DNA from: Paulinella micropora
Lineage: Eukaryota; Cercozoa; Imbricatea; Euglyphida
Reading direction: 5' to 3'
NCBI GenBank assembly: GCA_009731375.1
Contig: BJOX01000070.1
Span: forward strand, 967,964 to 1,031,963
DNA: 64,000 bases
Part shown: positions 22,564 through 39,383 of the stretch, piece by piece
Layout of the letters: each line of letters opens with the position of its first letter
Position numbering within the stretch: position 1 is the stretch's first letter
The notes under the pieces: generated by a model
What the model was told of the DNA's origin: nothing
Databases searched by the model: none
The model's input: only the letters and a program-made list of their open reading frames with translations
Translations under genes and position numbers: made by a program

Positions 22564-22839
22564 ATTTCAGGTTTTGAGATCAAGGGTACGCCTTATGAGA
22601 TACTATCGAATGGGAAGCAGATCGGCCCTGAAATTTTGCTCCAGCAAGGGATACAAGGCTCGCGCACACCACGGCCTGTCGTTTCTCGTGAATACTTCGA
22701 GACATACATGTCGCGACGCCGAAGAAATTCTGGACCAAAAGCCGGTCATCTATCTTTTCCCCCCGCCGCACTTGACCTTCACCAATCCTTATGCGGTAAC
22801 GGTATAACGCTTGTTTGCCGAAGTCCGACCTCTCGTTGA
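22564..22839 (+). CDS. Possible exon or gene fragment, unrecognised
   Basis: After ATTTCAG (a possible 3' splice site) the frame starting at 22573 reads FEIKGTPYEILSNGKQIGPE and stays open to a stop at 22839, about 90 codons with protein-like composition (acidic/basic balance, then RRRRNSG). No family is recognised and no start codon is obvious, so it would be an internal or last exon, or a remnant. Other frames are also open over parts of this stretch. Confidence 0.25.
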   Translation: MSGFEIKGTPYEILSNGKQIGPEILLQQGIQGSRTPRPVVSREYFETYMSRRRRNSGPKAGHLSFPPAALDLHQSLCGNGITLVCRSPTSR

Positions 22840-23019
22840 ACTTTTCCCACACCAGAATCTGTTTATTGAAATTAAAGATGTTGATACTTCTTGCTAGTTC
22901 ATTGAAGTGCTGCTTCTGACAACTTGATTAGTCTAAGAAGAATCGCGGTCACCAGGTTTGTTCAGCAAGAGATGTGCCACGATCGACCTTGCTGTGACCC
23001 AGGCAGTTGTGTTGCCTGC

Positions 23020-23256
23020 TTAGAAGCTGGTGCGGTAGTAGCCACCAACGCTGCTGGCGGCGGCGCTGCCACGCATGCAGGTGACCATGTAGCCATCCTC
23101 CATGTAGCCTGGGCCGCTGAAGCACTGGCTGCCGGCCTCAGGGATGTAGAGACCGCCCTGGGACACAACCGCCGACCAGGAGCCATCAGCCTGGATTCCG
23201 TTGGGGCCCTGGGTGGTTTGGCCGGTCATGAAGTTTCCGTAGGTAGAGCCAGGCAT
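23020..23256 (-). CDS. Small Gly/Ser-rich protein, 78 residues, intact
   Basis: A clean reading frame from ATG (23254-23256) to TAA (23020-23022). The product starts MPGSTYGNFMTG and ends GGYYRTSF. It is rich in Gly, Ser and Tyr, has two Cys (SQCFSGPG and VTCMRG) and no hydrophobic segment long enough to cross a membrane. Third codon positions are strongly biased to G/C, unlike the surroundings, as in well-expressed genes. The frame is open further upstream, but the ATG chosen has AAG before it and is the first with the biased codon use. I do not recognise the family; a small structural or thylakoid/cell-wall-associated protein would be speculation. It is the only undamaged gene in this window. 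Confidence 0.7.
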   Translation of the reverse strand: MPGSTYGNFMTGQTTQGPNGIQADGSWSAVVSQGGLYIPEAGSQCFSGPGYMEDGYMVTCMRGSAAASSVGGYYRTSF

Positions 23257-23823
23257 CTTGTTTAGTCTACAACACGCACGTACACAGCGTGGAAGAAGGG
23301 AGGGGTCGTTGATGACCTGGCGGTGGGTTGCACAGCCCGGCACAACTTGGTACAAGAACGAAAATTTCAAAAACAAACAAATAGTTACACGTCAGGAAAC
23401 AACAAGAGAATCAAGAGCCTACTCAACAACGACCACCCACAGCAAAAAAAACTCTCAAAGCAAGGTCAAAACTATGAGGCCCTGCGCCTCTCTGAACTCT
23501 GAATCCCGAGGGTTTCTGCTCGCAAACACGAACAGCGCAGCAAAATCTCGCACTTGTCGCTCGCGCATGAGTTTACCATACCTTTCTCGTATTTGGTGCG
23601 GCCACTGGCCAACAAAAAGATTGAGGTGGGTTCTTAAGTTGCGCGCCCTGTTGCGCGCTAAGTTGCGCGCACCGTAAATTGCACTGATGCTCTTTGTGAA
23701 AAGCCAGTTCCGGTGCCACCTTGAAAATACTGAAACGAATTCGCGCTTGAAAAAGAAAACGGGTTTTGCGATGAATTTGCCTCCCACAACTATCCCACCT
23801 ACCTTCCACTTGTTATAAGTTAT
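23257..23823. other. Upstream region of the small gene
   Basis: Probable 5' UTR and promoter region of the minus-strand small gene. It includes a GTTGCGCGC repeat (23638-23672, three GCGCGC-type copies). No other gene is seen. Confidence 0.4.
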
Positions 23824-23986
23824 ATAGTACTGTCTGTCAGTCTGTCTGTCTGTCTCAGTCCGTCTATCTGTCTGTCTGTGCTGTCTGTCTGTCTGCCTGC
23901 CTGCCTGCCTGTCTGTCTGCCTATGTGTGTGTGTGTCTGTGTCTGTGTCTGTGTGTGTGTGTGTGTTTTTTTTATGTGTGTGTGTG

Positions 23987-24019
<33 letters not shown>

Positions 24020-24294
24020 GTCTGCCTGTCTGTCTATGCGTGTGTGTGTGTGTATGTGTGTGTGTGTGTCTGTGTCTGTATGTATGTATGTATGTATGTA
24101 AGATCTTATGTATGTACATAAATATGTACATATGTACATATGTATGTATGTATGTATGTATGTACATATGTATGTACGTACATACGTACGTACGTATGTA
24201 TGTATGTATGTATGTATGTATGTATCTATGTATATATGTATGTATGTATGTGTGTATGTACATGTGTACACATGTATGTATGTAGGTATGTATG

Positions 24295-24328
<34 letters not shown>

Positions 24329-24357
24329 TGTCTGTCTGCCTGTCTGTCTGTGCGTGC

Positions 24358-24389
<32 letters not shown>

Positions 24390-25234
24390 GTGTGTGTGTT
24401 TGTATTTGTTTGTCTGTGTTTGTGTGTGTGTGTGTGTGTGTGTCTGTCTGTCTGTCTCTCTGTCTGTCTGTCTCTCTGTCTGCCTGTCTATCTATGTAGT
24501 GTGTGTTTGTGAGTATGTGTATCTGTGTGTTTGTGTGTGTGTGTGTGTCTATGTATGTATTATGTATGTATGTATGTATTATGTATGTATGTATGTATGT
24601 ATGTATGTGCATATGTATGTATGCATGCATGTATGTATGTATGTATGTACGTATGTATGTATGTATGTATGTATGTATGTATGTATGTACATATGTATGT
24701 ATGTATGTTTGTATGTATGTATGTATGTATGTATGTATGTCTGTATGTCTGTCTGTCTGTCTGCCTGCCTGTCTGTGTGTGTGTGTGTGTTTGTCTGTGT
24801 GTGTGTGTGTGTGTGTCTGTCTGTCTGTCTCTCTGTCTGCCTGTCTGTCTATTTGTGTGTGTGTGTGTCTATGTATGTATGTATGTATGTATGTATGTAT
24901 ATATGTATTTATGTATGTATGTATGTATGTATGTATGTATGTATGTACGTATGTATGTATGTCTGTATGTATGTCTGCATGTATGTATGTATGTATGTAT
25001 GTGTATGTATGTATATATGTATGTCTAGTATGTATGTCTAGTATGTATGTCTAGTATGTATTTATGTATGTATGTATGTGCATGTATGTATGTATGTATG
25101 TACATATGTATGTATGTATGCATGTATGTACACATGTATGTATGCATGTATCTATGTATGCATGTATCTATGTATGTATGTATGTATGTATGTATGCATG
25201 TCTGTCTGTCTGTCTGTGTGTGTGTGTGTTTGTT

Positions 25235-25272
<38 letters not shown>

Positions 25273-25522
25273 TGTCTGTCTGTCTCTCTGTCTCTCTGTC
25301 TCTCTGTCTGCCTGTCTGTCTATGTGTGTGTGTGTGTGTGTCTGTATGTATGTATGTATGTATGTATGCATGTATGTATGTATGCATGTATGTATGTATG
25401 TATGTATGTATGTATGTATTTATGTACATATGTATGTATGTATGTATGCATGTATGTATGTATGTATGTATTTATGAATGTATGTATGTATGTATGTATG
25501 TATGTCTGCCTGCCTGCCTGTC

Positions 25523-25553
<31 letters not shown>

Positions 25554-25866
25554 CTCTCTCTCTCTGTGTTTGTGCGTGTTTGTCTGTGTGTGTGTGTGTG
25601 TGTCTGTCTGTCTGTCTGTCTCTCTGTCTGCCTGTCTGTCTATGTGTGTGTGTGTGTCTATGTATGTATGTATGTATGTATGGATGTATGTATGTATGCA
25701 TGTATGTATTTATGTATTTATGTACATATGTATGTATGTATGTATGTATGTATATATGTGCGTACGTATGTATGTATGTCTGTATGTCTGTATGTATGTA
25801 TGTATGTATGTATGTATGTATGTCTAGTATGTATGTATGTATGTATGTATGTATGTACATATGTAC

Positions 25867-25897
<31 letters not shown>

Positions 25898-25954
25898 TGT
25901 ACGTATGTATGTATGTATGTATGTATGCATGTATGTATGTATGTATGTATGTAC

Positions 25955-25985
<31 letters not shown>

Positions 25986-26401
25986 TGTATGTCTAGTATG
26001 TATGTATGTATGTATGTATGTATGCATGCATGCATACATGCAGGCATACATGCAAGTACTCATGCATGCACATGTATTTATGCATGCATGCATGAATGCA
26101 TGTTATGTATGTATGTATGTATGTATGTATGCATGTATATATGTATGCATGCATGCATACATATATGTATGTATGTATGTATGTATGCATGTATGTATGT
26201 ATGTATGCATGTATATATATGTATGTGTATGTATGTATGTATGTATGTATGTATGTATGCATGTATGTATGTATGTATGTATGTATGTATGTATGTCTTG
26301 TGTATGTATGTATGTATGTATGTATGTATATATGTATGTATGTATGTATGCATGCATGTATGTATGTATGTATTTATATATGTATTTATATATGCATGTA
26401 A

Positions 26402-26432
<31 letters not shown>

Positions 26433-26440
26433 TACATGCC
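23824..26440. repeat. 2.6-kb compound tetranucleotide array with higher-order structure
   Basis: Almost pure mixture of (TGTA)n, (TGTC)n and (TG)n, with (TCTC)n patches. A composite block, TCTG runs then CTCTCTGTCTGCCTGTCTGTCTA then a TG run then a TGTA run, recurs near 23990, 24445, 24815, 25270 and 25605, at intervals of about 335-455 bp. So it is a degenerate higher-order repeat, not one expanded microsatellite. Long frames on both strands here are by-products of 4-bp periodicity. Confidence 0.95.
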
Positions 26441-26660
26441 TGCTTACCTACCTACCTACCCACCAACCTACGTACCTGCCGACATACCTACCCACCTGCT
26501 TACCTACATACCTGCCTCCCTGCGTACCTACCTACCTTCTCATTTACCTGTCTTCCTTCCTATCTCATAATATGTACATACATATACATGCATATACATA
26601 CATATATATACATACGCACATACATACTTACTTACTTAAATTCCTACCTACCTTCCTAAC
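26441..26660. repeat. Degenerate (CCTA)n/(CATA)n tract
   Basis: Tail of the large array: CCTACCTACC-type repeats then CATACATA and CTTACTTA, decaying into unique AT-rich sequence after 26660. Confidence 0.9.
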
Positions 26661-26813
26661 AACATTTTTACAGTTGTTCATAACAATCGATACAACGTAA
26701 AAATAAATTTAATTTAATAATTAGATGCAACAACGTTGGGGATTTTACATAGCTTAAAAAAATTAACGTGTAAATTGTCATAAAAAAGGTTGAGTCCTAC
26801 GGTCCGTGTGAGG

Positions 26814-26953
26814 TGTGTGTGTGTGTGTGTGGTGTGTGTCTGTGTTTGTGTGTGTGTGTGTGTGTGTGTTGGGGGGGGGGGGGGGGGGGGGGNNNNNNNN
26901 NNNNNNNNNNNNNNNNNNNNNNNNNNNNNNNNNGGGGGGGGGGGGGGGGGGGG
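26814..26953. repeat. (TG)n, poly-G and assembly gap
   Basis: A TG run passes into poly-G, 41 Ns (26893-26933) and poly-G again. Typical polymerase or assembly failure; length unreliable. Confidence 0.9.
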
Positions 26954-27348
26954 GGGGGACACTTTCAGAATGCTAATCAGCTTGTCTTGTGTTTCTTCTG
27001 GTTTGGCCTCACGTCGTTCTCAGAATCCCGGCTGTTACGTTTCCTCCTATGTCTAGTCGCTTTTTCAAACCCGGGTGACTCTGAAAGTGGTTTCCAATTA
27101 GAATCAGCAGCAGCCTGATATAAAAACCTGCACACACACACACACAAATAGAATGATGTAACAAGGTGATTTAGTTAGTTACCCTCGCTCTGCAACTGAT
27201 AACTTGTTCCACCCAATCAGCTTGCTACATGATTCCAACTTTGCCTTCGTTGATTGTTTTTTCCGACTCTCCTTGTTAAAGAAACACTCTACGTGACACC
27301 TGCAACATATTTGTATATATATATGTCTGTACATACATAAATACTTAG

Positions 27349-27351
27349 TAC

Positions 27352-27394
<43 letters not shown>

Positions 27395-27403
27395 CATCTA
27401 TCC

Positions 27404-27500
<97 letters not shown>

Positions 27501-27596
27501 CCTACCTACCTACCTACCTACCTACCTACCTACCTACCTACCTATCCGTCTACCTATCTGTCTGTCTGTCTGTCTGTCTGCCTGCCTGCCTGCCTG

Positions 27597-27655
<59 letters not shown>
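27349..27655. repeat. (ATCT)n/(ACCT)n/(GTCT)n array
   Basis: Pure ATCT repeats interrupted by ACCT (27497-27545) and GTCT/GCCT (27558-27598) blocks. It leads straight into the 3' end motif and body of retroposon copy R1. Confidence 0.95.
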
Positions 27656-27680
27656 CATTAGTCGATATCTCATCACTCCA

Positions 27681-28202
27681 CCTGGAGATCCCACCAAGGC
27701 CACTCGAGGTGTCACTGACCCTCCCTTGGGCTTGGTTTTGAAATGGGTGCCATCTGTCGACAGACAGAGAATTAGGGGATGGTGTGGATGTGCTGGGCCC
27801 GTGGTGGGGTGCCTTATGTGTGCCTAGCCATACGCCTATAAGTCACATGCCGAAATAGCGACGGGAAGCACAATTCTGTTCCCTCAGGGTGCCCTTTCTC
27901 GCTTGTTGAGCCCGGAATAAAACCCACAGTGCTCTGTCGGTTTATACTAGACTGTCGAACAGTCTCGAAACTCCATCTGCTTACTGGGTCCTCTGTAATG
28001 GAGGTGGGAGCTCGTTCTGCAAGGGGCGCTTATGGAACGAGCCCTGGCCCCGCCTGGTACTAGGGAGCTTTGGTATCGCCTGTATCAGTCCCTTCCGTGC
28101 AAACATCACGGCTTAGCTGGGCATCGGGTTAATACTTTACCCACAGACTTCCTTGGTTGACGAAATCAGAAGCTCCTTTTTTCTGACATTAGTCGATATC
28201 TC

Positions 28203-28274
<72 letters not shown>
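27681..28274 (+). mobile_element. Short retroposon copy R1 with (ATCT)n tail
   Basis: The longest copy of a repeat family seen four times here (R1 here; R2 30524-30753 -; R3 37523-37939 -; R4 39384-39843 +), plus two 3'-end fragments. All copies end with the same sequence, CTGACATTAGTCGATAT(C/T)TCATCT, passing into (ATCT)n, while 5' ends differ: R1 reaches 27681, R4 starts at the equivalent of 27744, R3 at the equivalent of about 27780. Constant 3' ends with a simple-repeat tail and variable 5' truncation are the marks of LINE-driven retroposition. No RT coding and no clear pol III boxes are seen, so it is non-autonomous or only the 3' part of a longer element. Confidence 0.75.
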
Positions 28275-28275
<1 letters not shown>

Positions 28276-28332
28276 CCAAACATTTCCATCTCTCTCTCTT
28301 TCTCTCTCTCTCTTTCTTTCTCTCTCTTTCTT

Positions 28333-28380
<48 letters not shown>

Positions 28381-28469
28381 TTTCTCTCTCTCTGGTTAAT
28401 ACTTTACCCACAGACTTCCTTGGTTGACGAAATCAGAAGCTCCTTTTTTCTGACATTAGTCGATATCTC

Positions 28470-28546
<77 letters not shown>

Positions 28547-28559
28547 CCAAACATTTCCA

Positions 28560-28590
<31 letters not shown>

Positions 28591-28609
28591 TTCTTTCTCT
28601 CTCTTTCTT

Positions 28610-28641
<32 letters not shown>

Positions 28642-28732
28642 CTTTTCTCTCTCTCTGGTTAATACTTTACCCACAGACTTCCTTGGTTGACGAAATCAGA
28701 AGCTCCTTTTTTCTGACATTAGTCGATATCTC

Positions 28733-28781
<49 letters not shown>

Positions 28782-28786
28782 ACATT

Positions 28787-28823
<37 letters not shown>

Positions 28824-28836
28824 CTCTCTCTTTCTT

Positions 28837-28868
<32 letters not shown>

Positions 28869-28890
28869 CTTTTCTCTCTCTCTCTCTCTT
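28127..28890. repeat. Three tandem copies of retroposon 3' end plus ATCT and CT tracts
   Basis: Modules start at 28127, 28394 and 28657 (267, 263 and about 234 bp). Each holds GGTTAATACTTTACCC, about 70 bp of retroposon 3' end, (ATCT)n, ACATTTCCATC and a (CT)n tract. The near identity suggests recent unequal exchange or replication slippage. Confidence 0.9.
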
Positions 28891-28910
28891 TTTTCTCTCT
28901 CTCTCTCTCT

Positions 28911-29010
28911 CTCGTTCTACCTACCTACCTACCAACCCATCTACCTACTACCTACCTACCTACCTACCTACCTACCTACCTTCCCAGGCATACTTACCTA
29001 CCTACCTATT
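28911..29010. repeat. (CCTA)n tract upstream of MORN gene
   Basis: CTACCTACC repeats with interruptions, ending about 40 bp before the proposed start codon at 29052; it may form part of the promoter or 5' UTR. Confidence 0.8.
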
Positions 29011-29051
29011 TCAGTTTCCGGAACAGCGAGCGCACCAAGGCCGTAGTCAGC

Positions 29052-34265
<5,214 letters not shown>

Positions 34266-34737
34266 GATCGATAGATTAATAGAGCTGTCAGAAAAGGACG
34301 TATGATCGAGACATCCACTGGTGGCAGTGCTTGCAAAGGTTACTAAACAACTTCGAGTGAGGCTGCCTCTACGAAACTTCCTAAGACTGTACAAGACAAG
34401 TATCTACGTAGATATCGATATTTGTTTCTGTAAGTCTACCACTCGTACACGATTTCTCACTTGGCGTGGGTGAGTTTGCGCTTGCCATGGCTTGATATGG
34501 CTGCATATGGCTTGACATGGCTTACTTAGGACTCAGTTATATGGCTTCATATGGCTTCGCTATAGCTCATGCATCATGCCAAGCTGATAGTCTCCCCTTT
34601 GTCGTACACATGTCCGTTCACGTGAGTGAGTTTTTTTTCTATCTATCCATCCATCTATCTATTTCATATTTTCTCATACGAAAAGCAAGCGTTCTTCATT
34701 ATACTTCAAAAAGTCGTAGTGGGAAAATTGATAAGTA

Positions 34738-34837
34738 ACTACTTGTTTCGTTTAATAATTAATAGTATTAATAGAATTCTGGCAACGACTACTTGTTTCG
34801 TTTAATAATTAATAGTATTAATAGAATTCTGGCAACA
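34738..34837. repeat. 50-bp tandem duplication
   Basis: Units 34738-34787 and 34788-34837 are identical (ACTACTTGTTTCG ... TTCTGGCAACG/A). Confidence 0.95.
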
Positions 34838-36480
34838 GTCGGTGTCAGTCGCCAGTCGACTGAATTGGACTTGGCAAGGCCACTGATCGTCGTCACGTAA
34901 GTTCAAGTTATATACACAAACCGGATCTTGAAGTCAAGATACAGAGTTGTAACAGTTAGACGGTGTTAGTACAATATGTATTATATAATATTCAAGTTTT
35001 TTTACGCAAGCCGCACTGTTTTGTTAATAATAGAATACTTGCAACTCGTAGAGCTGAGTGGGACTTGAAGCAGAAGAGATAAAATGGAAGAGGTATCTAA
35101 AGATACATTTAAAAGTGTATGTTGCTTCGGAGCAGTCTAACTTTCAGGCCGGCGGTTGATTCACTAACTTCAATTGTACTTATTAATAACGCCGGTTGAT
35201 TCACGTCACGGTTCTCCAGTACTTAACTTGAAATCTAGCCCGGCCTGATTGAGACTGCCAGTGGTTTTTAGTGTCAATGATTGATCATCTAACAATGATG
35301 AATCCTGACTTTCGAGGCGCCGGCTGAACGTATGATAAAACCTAGTATAATATTAATAGCAAGCGTTCTTCAATTTAGTAAACAGTTAACTTTCAAACGG
35401 CTGTGATTTGGTCAGTGACTGACCGGAGTGTGACAAAAATTCAACTTGAGAATGATCGCTACACGGACGACTCTGAGTTCATTATTAATACAATAACTCA
35501 AGTTCCTTATCACTCAGTAGCCTGAGTGATCATAGTACGGTATCAGTATTACTGTGACTCAGCCTATATGATGATATATTATTAATCATAGTAATATACT
35601 ATATATGCCGATTTCAGAACTTGAGTAACTTAACTCAAGTTGAACTGAGACTTTGAAAAGATCCTAGCTGAAGTAGAGGCACCGGTGTCACCTACTAGAG
35701 TCATTATATGTGAGTCGTTCAGTAGTATTATTAATAATCAAAGTAATACTCAGCGGCTGCTGAAAAGGAAAGTGTTACTGATTAACTTTGAACAACTTTT
35801 TGAACTTGAAAAGGTGCTTCCGGTGGGCCGAAGTTCACGTTTCAAAGTTCAATGTCACGTAGTAGTATCATAGTATTAACCGCTTCACTGATAATATCCA
35901 TGAATATTATGACTCTTGAATAAGTCGGCAGATGATTACTATGATCAACTATTCATTAAACAAGATCCTATTAACTAGCTCAAATTAACTTGACTCGTGA
36001 CCCTTATCCTGGGTCGCGTCCAATATTGGACGCGGCGTCGAAAAATAGGTCGGTGGGCTCATTTGGACGTGAAGTTGTCCACATGTCAGGGTATAATAAA
36101 CACTGTACTATTTGCCTGGCTCAACATGACTGTACGCGTCCAATATTGGACGCACAGGGTCACGTTGAAGGGTGAATTATAGTAGAGTCGTTCAGTGGAC
36201 ACAAGGCGGGGCCTTGAAAGTGATAAAAGAGTGACTCCTCAGAGCCACAACCATGCTCGGACCGTCCAACGAAGGGTATTGCCGGTAATACAGAACCTCG
36301 CACTAACGCGACCCAATTCGACCGACACACCTGTCCCTGTGCCAGCTGCCATCAAGCAAAAGGGTGAGCAAGGACACATAACTGGTCCCGTGGACCCTGT
36401 ATCCAACTTGTATTGTTACAGAATGATGCAGGAAAAAAACTGAAGGAGAGAAGGAAAGTAGATAGTCAGTCCTCGGCCTA
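34838..36480. other. AT-rich region without recognisable gene
   Basis: Many short frames, none convincing. Two copies of the palindrome GCGTCCAATATTGGACGC lie at 36016-36033 and 36136-36153. The frame 36195-36443 has a protein-like look but no homology is recognised. Confidence 0.5.
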
Positions 36481-36512
36481 GTGCATGCAGCCGCCCGGAC
36501 AGCGACAATCGC

Positions 36513-36930
36513 CTGCATACATACATACATACATACAAACAAACAAACATACATACATACATACATACATACATACATCCGGCATACATACATACATACA
36601 TACATTACATACATACATACATACAATGTCATACATACATACATACATACATACAGACATATATACATACATACATACACACGCATGCATACATACATAC
36701 ATACATACATACATATGCATACATACATACATACATACATACATACACATACATACACATAGACATAGCACAAATTAGCTGCGGCACATCCGTTTTGCTA
36801 AGCATGACATGTACATACATACATACATACATGCATACATACATACCGCCCAGTAGCTGTGGCACGTCCGCTGTTACAATGATTTCATTCAGCATTAACC
36901 TCTATACATACATACATACATACACATACA
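36513..36930. repeat. (CATA)n arrays
   Basis: CATA repeats at 36516-36770, 36810-36846 and 36905-36930 with unique spacers, two of which (36775-36792 and 36849-36870) share the motif AGCTG(C/T)GGCAC(A/G)TCCG, so the unit is array plus short unique spacer. Confidence 0.9.
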
Positions 36931-37119
36931 CAAAAGATGTACATACTTTTCCTATTAATATCTCATACAGCATCGAGGCCTAGTCAACCCACATCAACAA
37001 CATTTACATCAGACTTCATTTTTCTTCTCTTTTTGTATCTCTTGATACCAGTTCCCCGGAACTTATTCCTACTAGTGGCAAGGTTTTTTCTTATTAAAAT
37101 CGTTTGCGTGAAAAAAACA

Positions 37120-37125
37120 TAACTT

Positions 37126-37156
<31 letters not shown>

Positions 37157-37158
37157 CG

Positions 37159-37228
<70 letters not shown>

Positions 37229-37340
37229 NNNNNNNNNNCACACAAACACACACACAAACACACACACACACAAACACACACACAAACACACACAAACACA
37301 CACACAAACACACACACAAACACACACACGCACCTGATTC
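37120..37340. repeat. (CT)n, poly-C, 10-N gap and (CA)n
   Basis: CT and ATCT tracts, then 29 C, Ns at 37229-37238, then a CACACAAACA array. Gap caused by simple sequence; length unreliable. Confidence 0.9.
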
Positions 37341-37379
37341 TCTGCGGGAACTGTTTGAACTCTGGCTTGAAACATACAT

Positions 37380-37441
37380 ACATACATACATACATACGTT
37401 TACATACATACATACATACATACATGCATGCATGCATAGAC

Positions 37442-37522
<81 letters not shown>
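37380..37522. repeat. (CATA)n then (GATA)n tract
   Basis: CATACATA with CATGCATGCATG, then GATA repeats that act as the tail of antisense retroposon R3. Confidence 0.9.
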
Positions 37523-37525
<3 letters not shown>

Positions 37526-37936
37526 GAAATATCGACTAATGTCAGAAAAAAGGAGCTTCTGATTTCGTCAACCAGGAAGTCTGTGGGTAAAGTATTAACC
37601 CGACGCCCAGCTAAGCCGTGATGTTTGCACGGAAGGGACTGATACAGGCAATACCAAATCTCCCTAGTACCAGGCGGGGCCAGGGCTCGTTCCATAAGCG
37701 CCCCTTGCAGAACGAGCTCCCACCTCCATTACAGAGGACCCAGTAAGCAGATGGAGTTTCGACAGTCTAGTATAAACCGACAGAGCACTGTGGGTTTTAT
37801 TCCGGGCTCAACAAGCGAGAAAGGGCACCCTGAGGGAACAGGATTGTGCTTCCCGTCGCTATTTCGGCATGTGACTTATAGGCGTATGGCTAGGCACACA
37901 TAAGGCACCCCACCACGGGCCCAGCACACCCACACC

Positions 37937-37939
<3 letters not shown>
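37523..37939 (-). mobile_element. Retroposon copy R3 (antisense, 5'-truncated)
   Basis: Reverse complement of R1/R4. It is cut at its 5' end (37939) right after GGTGTGGGTGTGCTGGGCCC and abuts a GATA array there, with another GATA array as its 3' tail. One small deletion and scattered substitutions relative to R4. Confidence 0.85.
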
Positions 37940-37995
<56 letters not shown>

Positions 37996-38115
37996 GTAGA
38001 AAGAAAGAAAGAAGGCCAGAACAACCTAAAGGACGCAACTCCTCATACCCAACACAACTATATCTAGATATGATAATAAGGCTATTATTATTTATTAACG
38101 TTATGTTTGTTGTTA

Positions 38116-38405
38116 GGTGGCAACCTTCCGCACAGTCCACCTAAGGTGTCTGGTGGTAGCCTTCCGCACACTCACCAGTGTGGTGGTAGCCTTACGCACA
38201 CTCACCAGTTCGTTCGTTCGGTGGTAGCCTTCCGCACACCCGGATAAAACGCTATAGTGAATAAAGACTGTGGCACTAGGTGTAGCCTTCCGCACATCAC
38301 CTAGTGGTTCTAGGTACAGCCTTCCGCACGTCACCTAGCGCTAGGTACAGCTTCCGCACGTCACCTAGTGGTTCGCTAGTGGCAGCCTTCCGCACATCCC
38401 CTAGC
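38116..38405. repeat. Hairpin minisatellite with constant loop GCCTTCCGCAC
   Basis: Eight copies of the core CCTTCCGCAC (one each with CTTACGCAC and GCTTCCGCAC) start near 38124, 38159, 38190, 38228, 38286, 38319, 38350 and 38385. Several are enclosed by complementary arms: CTAGGTG...CACCTAG, CTAGGTA...CACCTAG, CTAG...CTAG. So arms vary while the loop is conserved. Confidence 0.8.
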
Positions 38406-38410
38406 TAGTT

Positions 38411-39103
38411 GTTAGCGCGGACGAACCGCAATAGCCCTATCAGGTGAGGGTCTTCACCTTACACGGGGAACCTCGGCAATATGCTGAGCTGTTTTTGGTT
38501 TCGCAGAAGTAGACTCTGCGGTCTTTCAAACTGCGGGAACCGTCCTCTAGCTTAGCTAACCAATGCTCATAACCTGTTAGAACATACATCTAAGTACTGT
38601 TCCTGCACAGAGGTAGCAAGCCGTTCACGGACCGGTTCAAGCTCTGTCATGATCGCATCGTACCACAAGCTTTATTGAAAAGACTGCAAAGACATAACAA
38701 CACGGCCCGGCGCGTCCCGAAGGGATGGCTCTACCGACACGCATCCTACGGACAGGCCGGGTCATACTGAATCGGTTCGTTACAGTATTAATACAACCTA
38801 TTGGTCTAACAAAATCGGCTCGAGGGTGAAGTGACTTGATGCATTTTTATCAGATCTTAATATAAAATTATTAAGTTAGATTGAAATTCGGAGGCTGCCC
38901 TTAATGTGAAATTAGATTGATTCATCACTTTCAAGTTTCCAATCGCTAATGCTTATTTTAAGTATTATTAATGTTATTACTGATAATATTAACTAAAAAC
39001 AATAATTTTTTCCTCTTGATTATCAGCAGTAACAATACTATATACTAGGCCCAGGTCAGTCAAATGCTCATTTTGTAACTTCCACTCTCTCCCTCAGCTT
39101 TAG

Positions 39104-39104
<1 letters not shown>
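38411..39104. other. Unique region without recognisable gene
   Basis: Moderate GC to 38770 (GGTGAGGGTCTTCACC, a small hairpin, at 38442-38457), then AT-rich. No coding or RNA gene is recognised. Confidence 0.5.
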
Positions 39105-39149
<45 letters not shown>

Positions 39150-39195
39150 CTATCTATCTATCTATCTATCTATCTATTCTATCTATTCTATCTAT

Positions 39196-39239
<44 letters not shown>

Positions 39240-39272
39240 CCTACCTATCTTTATCTAACTATCTAACTATCT

Positions 39273-39305
<33 letters not shown>

Positions 39306-39322
39306 CATCTATCTATCTATCC

Positions 39323-39383
<61 letters not shown>
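39105..39383. repeat. (ATCT)n array
   Basis: ATCT repeats with TTCTATC and CCATCT interruptions. It abuts the 5' end of retroposon R4. Confidence 0.95.

Noticed and set aside
23820-26660. Many long overlapping frames rich in Cys/Met/Tyr/Val or His/Thr/Tyr
   Set aside because: They are translations of TGTA/TGTC/TG repeats; a 4-bp period avoids stops in several frames at once. No gene.
28153-28480. Frame VDEIRSSFFLTLVDISS repeated in several places as a conserved protein
   Set aside because: It is the translated 3' end of the retroposon; its recurrence is due to element copies, and it runs into the ATCT tail.
38116-38405. CRISPR array
   Set aside because: Spacing is irregular, the repeated part is only about 10 bp with varying flanks, no cas genes, and the window is eukaryotic.
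38431-38800. rRNA or tRNA gene in the GC-richer unique stretch
   Set aside because: No conserved rRNA blocks, no cloverleaf or T-loop motif could be found by eye.
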